Shown one piece after another: positions 18,631-25,715 of a stretch of DNA of 64,000 nt (positions are counted from its first letter, which is position 1; each line of letters begins with the position of its first letter). The notes beneath the pieces were generated by a model. The model was not told where the DNA came from. It saw only the letters and a program-made list of their open reading frames with translations, and ran no database searches. The position numbers were made by a program, and so were the translations under genes. The DNA lies in assembly GCF_024198255.1 (NCBI RefSeq), contig NZ_JAJVKW010000015.1:62001-126000 (forward strand), read 5' to 3'. This DNA is from Myxococcus guangdongensis. Lineage in GTDB: Bacteria > Myxococcota > Myxococcia > Myxococcales > Myxococcaceae.

Positions 18631-20741
18631 GTCCGCCTCGGGCGTCGTGGGAAGTGCAGCGTGAAGGCCGACCCCTGCCCCTGGGTGCTCTGGAGGGTGA
18701 CGCGCCCCCCCAGCATATCGGCCAGACGTCTGCAGATGGACAGCCCCAGGCCCGTGCCTCCATAGGCCCGGGTGGGCGAGCTGTCCACCTGTTGGAAGTC
18801 CTCGAAGATCTTCTCCTGGTCCGCCGGGGCGATGCCAATCCCCGTGTCCTCCACGCAGATGGTGAGCATGGAAGATGACGGCTGGTACTCCGCCACCACC
18901 TTCACCACGCCCTCGTGCGTGAACTTCAGGGCATTGGACAGCAGGTTGAGCACCACCTGCTTCACCTTCTGGCGGTCGCTGTGCACCGGCGGCAGCCGCG
19001 CGCCCAGGTGTGTCGTCACCGTCAGCTTGCTCCGGGCGATGATGGGGTCCATCTCCGCCATCACCTCCTGGAGCAGCTCCGGGATGACGAAGTCGGACAG
19101 GTGCAACGGCATCCGCCCCGCCTCGATGCGGGTGATGTCCAGGATTTCGTTGATGACCTCCAACAGGTGCCGGCCGTTGGAGTCGATGCGCGTGAGGTTG
19201 CGCTTCTGCGGCGCGGACAGCTCACCGGACACGCCCTGCAGCAGCATGTTCGTGTAGCCGAGGATGGCGTTGAGCGGCGTCCTGAACTCGTGGGACATGT
19301 TGGCCAGGAACTGGGACTTGGCCGCGCTGGCCTGCTCCAGCTGGATGGCCTGACGGCGCAGCTTCTCGTTCTGCTCCGCCAGCTCCGCGGTGGCCACCTG
19401 CACGCGCGCCTCCAGCAGCGTGGAGACCTCCTTGAGCCGCTCGAGCAGCCGCGCCTTCTCCAGCGCCTCGCCCCGGTCCTGGAAGAGCGTGACGATGCCC
19501 GTCAGCTCCCCGCCCTCGCCCAGCACCTTGCTCGCCACCGCCTCCACCGGCAGGGTGGCGCCGCTCGTCGGGTCCACCAGGCTCAGCTGCCCTCGCCAGC
19601 GCGGGCTTCCGCCGGTGTCGAGCACGTTGGCGAGGAACGAGACGAACGTCGCGTGGTTGGAGCGCACGCGGCGCTGCGCCGCGCGGCCTCCCTCGGGCGG
19701 CAGCGAGAAGAGCCGCTCGGCTGGCTCGTTCATCATCACCGTGACGCCGGACGGGTCCGACAGGATGATGGGGTCCGCCACCGAGTCCAGCACCCGGTCC
19801 AGCCGGTGGCGCTCGCTGCGCGCCTCGCGCTCGGTGGCGCGAAGCCGCCGGTAGCTCTCACCCAACGCCTGCGTCGCGCGGCCCAGGTCCGTCACGTTGC
19901 GCAGCACGCTCACCATGGCCTCGCGGCCGTCCGGCTCGTACACCCGCGTGCTGACCAGCTCGAAGAGCAGGTCCAACCCCTCCACGGGGTCCACCAGCGG
20001 CACCTCGCGCCAGCTCACCCCGGACTGGCCGACGCTGGCGGTGCTGGCCACCGCGGCGGAGAACACGCGCTGGTTGAGGTGCACGGCGCGCCGGCGGCCG
20101 TGGCTCGCGTCGGGGCTGGCCATCAACAAGGCCTCCGCGCGCGCGTTGGCCAGGCGCGGCCGGCCCTCCAGGTCCGTCAGCAGCACCGGGTCCGTCACCG
20201 CGTCGATGATGCGGCGGAACAGCTCCGCGCCTCCCGCGGCGAGCGGACCGGACGTGGCCTGGCGCGCGAGGAAGGGCCCCGCGTGCCCGGCGACCCAGGC
20301 GACCTCGGCGGGCAGCTCGGGGGCGCTCGCCCAGACCAGCAGGAGGCCCACGGGAGACGAGCCCGCGCGCCCGAGCGGCACGGCGAACAGGCCCTGCGCG
20401 CCAGGGGAGGGCAGGGGCGCGCGCTCCTTCGGGAAGAAGCGCGGCACGGCCTGGGTGAGCACGTCCGCCAGCGGATGCGCGGTGTCTGTGTCGGACCACG
20501 CCGCGAGCGCTGCCTGCTGGGCCTCGGACAGTCCCCGCGCGGCCAGGCAGGTCATCCGGGCTCCGGGCTCCTCGCGGGCGACGCAGGCCGCGGCGAGGGC
20601 CTGGGCATGCGCGGGCAACCACTCCACCACGGCCCGGGCACAGCCTCTCGCGGAGTCGCATGCGAGCAGCTGCTCGGCCAGGGCGAGGCGCGCGTCGACA
20701 GTGGAGGCGGGGGCCGGGGCGAGCGGGGCGTACGAGACCAA
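18627..20741 (-). CDS. GAF/PAS sensor histidine kinase, TTG start
   Basis: This 704-aa kinase has no membrane segments. It has an N-terminal GAF-like sensor (residues ~20-160), PAS 1 (LFRRIIDAVTDPVLLTDLEGRPRLANARAEALL), PAS 2 (LDRVLDSVADPIILSDPSGVTVMMNEPAERLF), a third PAS-like loop (VDPTSGATLPVEAVASKVLGEGGELTGIVTLFQDR) and a long coiled coil. HisKA follows with His484 in FLANMSHEFRTPLN, then HATPase (LLSNALKFTHEG, VEDTGIGIAPADQ, GGTGLGLSICRRL). It is probably cytosolic. The first codon is TTG, 4 nt after the stop of the GvpA-like gene; a GGAG about 10 nt upstream supports it. It phosphorylates, by inference, the adjacent receiver. Confidence 0.93.
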   Translation of the reverse strand: MVSYAPLAPAPASTVDARLALAEQLLACDSARGCARAVVEWLPAHAQALAAACVAREEPGARMTCLAARGLSEAQQAALAAWSDTDTAHPLADVLTQAVPRFFPKERAPLPSPGAQGLFAVPLGRAGSSPVGLLLVWASAPELPAEVAWVAGHAGPFLARQATSGPLAAGGAELFRRIIDAVTDPVLLTDLEGRPRLANARAEALLMASPDASHGRRRAVHLNQRVFSAAVASTASVGQSGVSWREVPLVDPVEGLDLLFELVSTRVYEPDGREAMVSVLRNVTDLGRATQALGESYRRLRATEREARSERHRLDRVLDSVADPIILSDPSGVTVMMNEPAERLFSLPPEGGRAAQRRVRSNHATFVSFLANVLDTGGSPRWRGQLSLVDPTSGATLPVEAVASKVLGEGGELTGIVTLFQDRGEALEKARLLERLKEVSTLLEARVQVATAELAEQNEKLRRQAIQLEQASAAKSQFLANMSHEFRTPLNAILGYTNMLLQGVSGELSAPQKRNLTRIDSNGRHLLEVINEILDITRIEAGRMPLHLSDFVIPELLQEVMAEMDPIIARSKLTVTTHLGARLPPVHSDRQKVKQVVLNLLSNALKFTHEGVVKVVAEYQPSSSMLTICVEDTGIGIAPADQEKIFEDFQQVDSSPTRAYGGTGLGLSICRRLADMLGGRVTLQSTQGQGSAFTLHFPRRPRRT

Positions 20742-20745
20742 TGCG

Positions 20746-20946
20746 TCAGGCTCCAGGAGGAAGTCGAGGTGTGTCGTCAGCAGGAGAGGGGTCTTCGACG
20801 CGAAGCTCCAGGGAGGTCACCACGACGCGCGCGGAGGGCTCGGGGGCGTCTGGCGGGGCGGCGCCGTCCCAGCGCAGGCCGCGGTCCAGGACCCGGTCCA
20901 TGACATCGACGAGGCTGGTGCTCCCAGCCAATCTTTCCACCGGCAT
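20746..20946 (-). CDS. Small degenerate GvpA/GvpJ-like protein
   Basis: These 66 residues start MPVERLAGSTSLVDVMDRVLDRG and continue to SARVVVTSLELRVEDP. In GvpA/GvpJ the matching parts are a SLxxVxDRxLDKG helix and an ARxVxxSV strand/helix. Here the strand region between them (normally about 20 hydrophobic residues ending VGIELL) is replaced by about 15 Pro/Ala/Asp residues. The resemblance is my reading by eye. The gene is first in the operon with a PAS kinase, a receiver and a GvpL/F protein, which favours a real gvp relation. The frame stays open to 21093, but the Met at 20946 aligns with the family. It is unlikely to build gas-vesicle walls. Confidence 0.6.
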   Translation of the reverse strand: MPVERLAGSTSLVDVMDRVLDRGLRWDGAAPPDAPEPSARVVVTSLELRVEDPSPADDTPRLPPGA

Positions 20947-21184
20947 CCTTCGTGGCTCCCTGGGTACGAGGCAGGGGTCGGGGGGCCGTCCCTGCCCTCT
21001 ATGTAGCGCGGGCCGCTCCACCACCCCAGAACCGCTTGGAATCCCGCGTGACTTGCCAACACCCGGCGGCCCGCTCTGTTTGCTCGTGCACATCGCGAGT
21101 GGCCAAGACGCCGGGCAGGCGGCCAGGCATCGGCGTCCGCCGCGTCGGGTTATCGCACCTGAGGCGCATCCCTAGTCTTGGGAC

Positions 21185-22696
21185 ATGGACGAGACGCGGA
21201 CGCATCGCTCGCTCTGGACGCTGACCGCCCCTCCGCGTGACTTCCCCACGCTGCCCGGGGACCTGACGGTGGACGTGGCCGTCATCGGCGGGGGGATGGC
21301 GGGCCTCACCACGGCGTGGCTGCTCAAGCGCGCCGGCAAGCGGGTGGCGGTGCTGGAGATGAACCGCATCCTGTCCGGGCAGACGGGACAGACGACGGCG
21401 CACCTCACGGAGCTGCTCGACACGCCCTACGCCACGCTGCGCCGCGACTTCGGGGAGAAGGGCGCCCGGCTGGCGGCATCCTCCAGCCGCGCCGCGATGG
21501 AGCAGGTGGCGTCGCTCGTGGAGGAACTGGGCCTGGACTGCGACTTCCAGCGCGTGCCCATGTTCCAGTACGCGGAGACGGCGCGCGAATTCCAGTCGCT
21601 GGAGGACGAGGTGTCCGCCGCGCGCGACGCGGGGCTGCTCGCCACGCTCACCCAGCGCGTGCCGCTGCCCTTCCAGGTGAAGGGCGCGCTGCGCGTGGAG
21701 GACCAGGCCCTATTCCATCCGCGCAAGTACCTGCTCGGGCTGGCGGACCGCATCCCTGGTGACGGCTGCCACCTGTTCGAGAACACGCGCGTGCTGGAGG
21801 TCCAGGATGGCAAGCCCTGCCGCGTCCTCACGGACCGGGGCGTCGTCACCGCCACCGACGTGGTGGAGGCCACCACCACGCCGCTCAACCGCGTCTTCAT
21901 GCACACCAAGCTCTTCGCGTACCGCACCTACGCGGTGGCGGGGCCGCTGAACGGGCCGCTGGAGGCGGCGCAGTACTACGACTGCAAGGAGCCCTATCAC
22001 TACATCCGCACGCAGCCGGTGGACGGGCGCACCTTCGTCATCGTCGGCGGCGAGGACCACAAGGTGGGCACCGAGGAGGACACGGCGCGCTGCTACGCGG
22101 CGCTGGAGGACTTCGCGCGCGAGCGCTTCCCGGTGGAGGCCATCACCCACCGCTGGTCCGGTCAGGTCATCGAGCCGGCCGACGGGCTGGCCTACATCGG
22201 CCGCGACAGCGCCCGGAAGCACGTCTACGTGGCCACGGGCTTCTCCGGGACGGGGATGACGTTCGGCACGCTGGCGGGGATGCTCCTCACCGACCTCATC
22301 CTCGGGCGGCAGAACCCCTACGCCGCGCTGTACGACGCCACGCGCGTCAAGCCCATGGCGGGCGTGAAGGACTTCATCCAGGAGAACGCCGAGGTGGCCT
22401 TCCGCTTCGTCGCGGACCGGCTGGCGAAGCCCGACGGCAAGCACCTGTCCGAGGTGGCCCCCGGCGAGGCCAAGGTGCTGGAGGTGGATGGGCAGAAGGT
22501 GGCCGTCTACCGCGAGGAGGATGGCACCTCGCACGCCGTGTCGCCGGTGTGCACGCACCTGGGCTGCCATGTGCATTGGAACGGCGCGGAGCGCTCGTGG
22601 GACTGCCCTTGTCACGGCGCGCGCTTCAGCCCCACGGGCAAGGTGCTCAATGGGCCCGCGGTGAAGGATTTGCCTTCCCGCAAGCTGCCCACCTGA
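21185..22696 (+). CDS. FAD-dependent oxidoreductase fused to a Rieske [2Fe-2S] domain
   Basis: The first ~390 residues form a DAO-type flavoprotein: VDVAVIGGGMAGLTTAWLLKRAGKRVAVLE binds FAD, and GLAYIGRDSARKHVYVATGFSGTGMTFG closes the fold. The last ~100 residues are a Rieske domain with the complete cluster motif CTHLGC...CPCHGARF. Such Dad/Rieske fusions occur widely; they are thought to be soluble cytosolic oxidoreductases with unassigned substrates. The next gene is a hemerythrin, which suggests a redox or oxygen-linked setting. The start ATG 21185 lies 238 bp from the divergent gvp-like operon. Confidence 0.93.
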   Translation: MDETRTHRSLWTLTAPPRDFPTLPGDLTVDVAVIGGGMAGLTTAWLLKRAGKRVAVLEMNRILSGQTGQTTAHLTELLDTPYATLRRDFGEKGARLAASSSRAAMEQVASLVEELGLDCDFQRVPMFQYAETAREFQSLEDEVSAARDAGLLATLTQRVPLPFQVKGALRVEDQALFHPRKYLLGLADRIPGDGCHLFENTRVLEVQDGKPCRVLTDRGVVTATDVVEATTTPLNRVFMHTKLFAYRTYAVAGPLNGPLEAAQYYDCKEPYHYIRTQPVDGRTFVIVGGEDHKVGTEEDTARCYAALEDFARERFPVEAITHRWSGQVIEPADGLAYIGRDSARKHVYVATGFSGTGMTFGTLAGMLLTDLILGRQNPYAALYDATRVKPMAGVKDFIQENAEVAFRFVADRLAKPDGKHLSEVAPGEAKVLEVDGQKVAVYREEDGTSHAVSPVCTHLGCHVHWNGAERSWDCPCHGARFSPTGKVLNGPAVKDLPSRKLPT

Positions 22697-22760
22697 CGCC
22701 CACCGCCACGAGTCTCCGAAGTCAGACGAGCCTTGAACCCCGCCGACCTGGAGGCTGGAC

Positions 22761-23249
22761 ATGAACGCGATTGAGTTGCTGAAGCAGCAGCATGACGAAG
22801 TGAAGAAGCTCTTCGCGCAGTACGGCAAGCTGCCGGACCACGCGGACGTGCGCAGGGGCGAGCTGTTCGAGATGATCGCCGACCGGCTCGCCGCGCACGC
22901 CACCATCGAGGAGCTGTACTTCTATCCGGCCACCAGGTCGGAGCGGACCGAGGACGAGCTGCGCGAGGCGGTGGAGGAGCACCTGTCCGCCAAGCGCATC
23001 ATCGCGGACCTGCTGGAGATGGAGCCGGGCGACGAGGAGTTCGACCCGAAGATGAAGGTGCTCCAGGAGCAGATCGAGCACCACGTCAAGGAGGAGGAGG
23101 GCGAGCTCTTCAAGAAGGTCCGCAAGCTCTTGTCCAAGGAGCAGCTCGAGGACCTGGGCATCTTGATGGAGCAGCAGTTCGAGGAGCTGATGGAGGACGA
23201 GCCCCGGAACAACGTCCCCGCCGAGACGGGCCACGCGGCGCCGCTGTAG
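22761..23249 (+). CDS. Hemerythrin HHE-domain protein
   Basis: This 162-aa four-helix protein has the HHE pattern for a di-iron site: LLKQQHDEVKKLF, HATIEELYFYPA, EHLSAKRIIADLL and EHHVKEEEGELFKKV. Such proteins bind oxygen, NO or iron in the cytosol. The C-terminal 25 residues are variable (ENLMEDEPRNN-like acidic tail). A GGAGG 7 nt upstream supports ATG 22761. It lies 64 bp after the Rieske oxidoreductase and may share its transcript. Confidence 0.9.
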   Translation: MNAIELLKQQHDEVKKLFAQYGKLPDHADVRRGELFEMIADRLAAHATIEELYFYPATRSERTEDELREAVEEHLSAKRIIADLLEMEPGDEEFDPKMKVLQEQIEHHVKEEEGELFKKVRKLLSKEQLEDLGILMEQQFEELMEDEPRNNVPAETGHAAPL

Positions 23250-23304
23250 GCCGCAAGATTCGGGTTGCGCGGAGCGGCCGGAGCGTCAGCATGGGGTTTC
23301 TCCC

Positions 23305-23976
23305 ATGCCCAGCTCCGCCTCCTCCGCTCCGCGCCTGCCCGAAGCCTTCACCCCGAGCGCCCGCCGTGCCCTGTCGCGCGCGGACCCGACGCTGGGCGCC
23401 CTGATGAAGCGCGTGGGCGCCTTCCGCATGGAGCTGAGCCCGCTGCACAGCCCGTTCGCAGCGCTGGCGCGCTCCATCGTCTTCCAGCAGTTGCACGGCA
23501 AGGCCGCGGCGACCATCTTCGAGCGCGTCAGCGTTCAGGTGGGGACGGGCCGCGACTTCACGCCCGAGGCCCTGCTCGCGACGCCGGAGAAGGCGCTGCG
23601 CGAGGCGGGGCTGTCCGCCAACAAGATGGCCGCGCTCCAGGACCTGGCGCGCAAGACGCTGGAGGGCACGGTGCCTCCGCTCGCGCGCGTGCGCCGGATG
23701 AGCGACGAGGCCCTCATCGAGCACTTCACCCAGGTGCGGGGCATCGGCCAGTGGACGGTGGAGATGCTGTTGATGTTCCGGCTCGGCCGCCCGGACGTGC
23801 TGCCGGTGGATGACTTCGGCGTGCGCAAGGGCTTCATGCTCGCGTACGGACTGAAGGAGATGCCCAAGCCGAAGGCGCTGCTGGAATACGGCGAGCGCTG
23901 GCGGCCCTGGCGCTCGGTGGCGAGCTGGTACATGTGGCGGGCCACGGAGCTGAGCTGGGAGCCATCCGAGGGCTGA
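23305..23976 (+). CDS. DNA-3-methyladenine glycosylase, AlkA/HhH-GPD type
   Basis: This 223-aa base-excision repair glycosylase removes alkylated bases. It has the helix-hairpin-helix with Gly/Pro-Asp loop: TQVRGIGQWTVEMLLMFRLGRPDVLPVDDFGVRKGF. The catalytic Asp lies in LPVDDFG, as in AlkA. The upstream FQQLHGKAAATIFERV helix pair is also family-typical. It lacks the N-terminal AlkA-like beta domain found in E. coli AlkA, and so matches the shorter AlkA/MagII-type form. The start ATG 23305 gives the first sensible product. Confidence 0.9.
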   Translation: MPSSASSAPRLPEAFTPSARRALSRADPTLGALMKRVGAFRMELSPLHSPFAALARSIVFQQLHGKAAATIFERVSVQVGTGRDFTPEALLATPEKALREAGLSANKMAALQDLARKTLEGTVPPLARVRRMSDEALIEHFTQVRGIGQWTVEMLLMFRLGRPDVLPVDDFGVRKGFMLAYGLKEMPKPKALLEYGERWRPWRSVASWYMWRATELSWEPSEG

Positions 23977-24089
23977 GCCGCGTTCTCCCCACGCCATGGC
24001 GAGTGAGCGAGCGGGGGGCTCGCTGATGACGCGCCTTGCCGCACGGCGCTGGCGTCCTCACCCGTAGATGAAACGGGAGAAGCGCCCTC

Positions 24090-25238
24090 ATGCGAGCATT
24101 GACCTACCAGGGACCCTTCAGGGTCCGAGTGGAGAACAAGCCGGACCCCCGGCTGGAGCACCCCCAGGACGTCATCCTGCGGGTGACGAAGACCGCCATC
24201 TGTGGCTCAGACCTGCACCTGTTGCACGGGCTGGTCCCCGACACGCGGGTGGGCCACACCTTCGGGCACGAGTTCACCGGCGTGGTGGAGGAGACGGGCA
24301 CGGAGGTCTCCCAGCTGCGCAAGGGCGACCGCGTGGTGGTGCCCTTCAACATCTCGTGCGGCGGCTGTTTCTACTGCGAGCGGGGACTCACGGCGCTGTG
24401 TGAGAACAGCAACCCCGCGAGCGACGTGGCGTGCGGCGTGTATGGCTATTCGCACACCACGGGCGGCTACGACGGGGGCCAGGCCGAGTACGTGCGCGTG
24501 CCGTACGCGGACGTGGGGCCCTTGAAGATTCCGGACGACATGGAGGACGAGGAGGTGCTGTTCCTCGGCGACATCCTGCCGACGGGCTACATGGGCGCGG
24601 AGATGGGCGAGATCAAGGGCGGCGAGACGGTGGTCGTCTTCGGCGCGGGCCCGGTGGGATTGTTCGCCATGCGCTCCGCGTGGCTGATGGGCGCGGGCCG
24701 CGTGGTGGCGGTGGACTGCGTGCCGTACCGGCTCGACTTCGCGGAGCGGTTCGCGAAGGTGGAGACGGTGAACTTCCAGGAGGTGGGGGACGTCGTTGCC
24801 TACCTCAAGGAGATGTTCGAGGGACGCGGCCCGGACGTGTGCATCGACGCGGTGGGCATGGAGGCCGAGGGCTCCACGACGCACCGGGTGATGGGGCTGG
24901 GGATGAAGCTGGAGGCGGGGGCGCCCACGGTGCTCTCGTGGTGCATCGATGCCGTGCGCAAGGGCGGCAATGTCTCCATCGTCGGTGTGTATGGACCGCC
25001 GTGGAACGTGATGCCGATTGGCACCGCGATGAACAAGGGGCTCACGCTGCGGATGAACCAGTGCAACGTGCGCCGCTACATGCCGCACCTCCTGAAGCAC
25101 ATCCGCGAGGGGCGCATCGATGCGAAGGCCATCATCACCCATCGGTTCGGGTTGGAGGATGCGCCGGAGGCCTACCACCTGTTCGCCCAGAAGCGTGACG
25201 GCTGCGTCAAGTGCGTCCTCACGCCGGGCCATGCGTGA
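24090..25238 (+). CDS. Zinc-dependent alcohol dehydrogenase (formaldehyde-dehydrogenase-like)
   Basis: This medium-chain dehydrogenase of 382 aa has catalytic-zinc ligands in CGSDLHLLHG and GHEFTGVVEETG, and structural-zinc cysteines in CGGCFYCERGLTALC. The Rossmann motif GAGPVGLFAMRSAWLMGAGRVVAVD binds NAD(P). The insert GVYGYSHTTGGYDGGQAEYVRVPYADVGPLKIPDDM and the C-terminal layout match the glutathione-independent formaldehyde dehydrogenase-like branch. A GGGAGA 9 nt upstream supports the start. The next gene, 17 nt downstream, encodes a small membrane protein and probably belongs to the same operon. Confidence 0.93.
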   Translation: MRALTYQGPFRVRVENKPDPRLEHPQDVILRVTKTAICGSDLHLLHGLVPDTRVGHTFGHEFTGVVEETGTEVSQLRKGDRVVVPFNISCGGCFYCERGLTALCENSNPASDVACGVYGYSHTTGGYDGGQAEYVRVPYADVGPLKIPDDMEDEEVLFLGDILPTGYMGAEMGEIKGGETVVVFGAGPVGLFAMRSAWLMGAGRVVAVDCVPYRLDFAERFAKVETVNFQEVGDVVAYLKEMFEGRGPDVCIDAVGMEAEGSTTHRVMGLGMKLEAGAPTVLSWCIDAVRKGGNVSIVGVYGPPWNVMPIGTAMNKGLTLRMNQCNVRRYMPHLLKHIREGRIDAKAIITHRFGLEDAPEAYHLFAQKRDGCVKCVLTPGHA

Positions 25239-25255
25239 CCGAAAGGAGCCGAGCC

Positions 25256-25648
25256 ATGCCGGATAGACCTGTACCTGGCGCCGCCGCGGACCTGGATTTC
25301 GCCAGCCGCCCCGGCGTCCCGATGGAGACCTTGCCGCATCCCTTGCCGGGGGCTCGCATGCCCATCCGGTTCCAGCACTCGCCGGTGCGTGTGTTCAAGC
25401 ACCCGGGGCGCGCGCAGCTGCCGCCGGTGTATGGAACGGCGCAGCCGCCGAAGGGGCTGAGTGGCGTGTTGCGCCGGGTGGCCTATGGGTTCCCGGACCA
25501 CAAGGCGCGCCACTGGATGATGTTGTTGCTGGCGGACCGGGTGGATGTCTGGGAGCACCGTCTGGCGAAGGTGCTGCCGTGGGCGCTGCCCACCGCGGGG
25601 GTGCTGGCGCTCACCGGTACCGTGTGGCGCAAGTGGGCCCGCGCGTGA
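25256..25648 (+). CDS. Small putative membrane protein paired with the dehydrogenase
   Basis: This is a 130-aa protein. It has a Pro/Arg-rich N-terminal half, a conserved-looking central stretch (GLSGVLRRVAYGFPDHKARHWMMLLLADRVDVWE) and one predicted C-terminal membrane helix (VLPWALPTAGVLALTGTVW). I recognise no domain. AAGGAG lies 7 nt before ATG 25256, only 17 nt after the dehydrogenase stop, so co-expression is likely. A role in placing or helping the dehydrogenase is possible but unproven. Confidence 0.75.
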   Translation: MPDRPVPGAAADLDFASRPGVPMETLPHPLPGARMPIRFQHSPVRVFKHPGRAQLPPVYGTAQPPKGLSGVLRRVAYGFPDHKARHWMMLLLADRVDVWEHRLAKVLPWALPTAGVLALTGTVWRKWARA

Positions 25649-25715
25649 GGTGAGGTGGGACCCGGGGCCATGGGGAGGCGACATCCAGGCCTGTTCTCTG
25701 TGAGGATTCTGGAGA

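Noticed and set aside
18915..20903. 662-aa plus-strand frame opposite the PAS kinase
   Set aside because: Shadow of the kinase gene; no recognised domain and biased His/Gln/Arg content.
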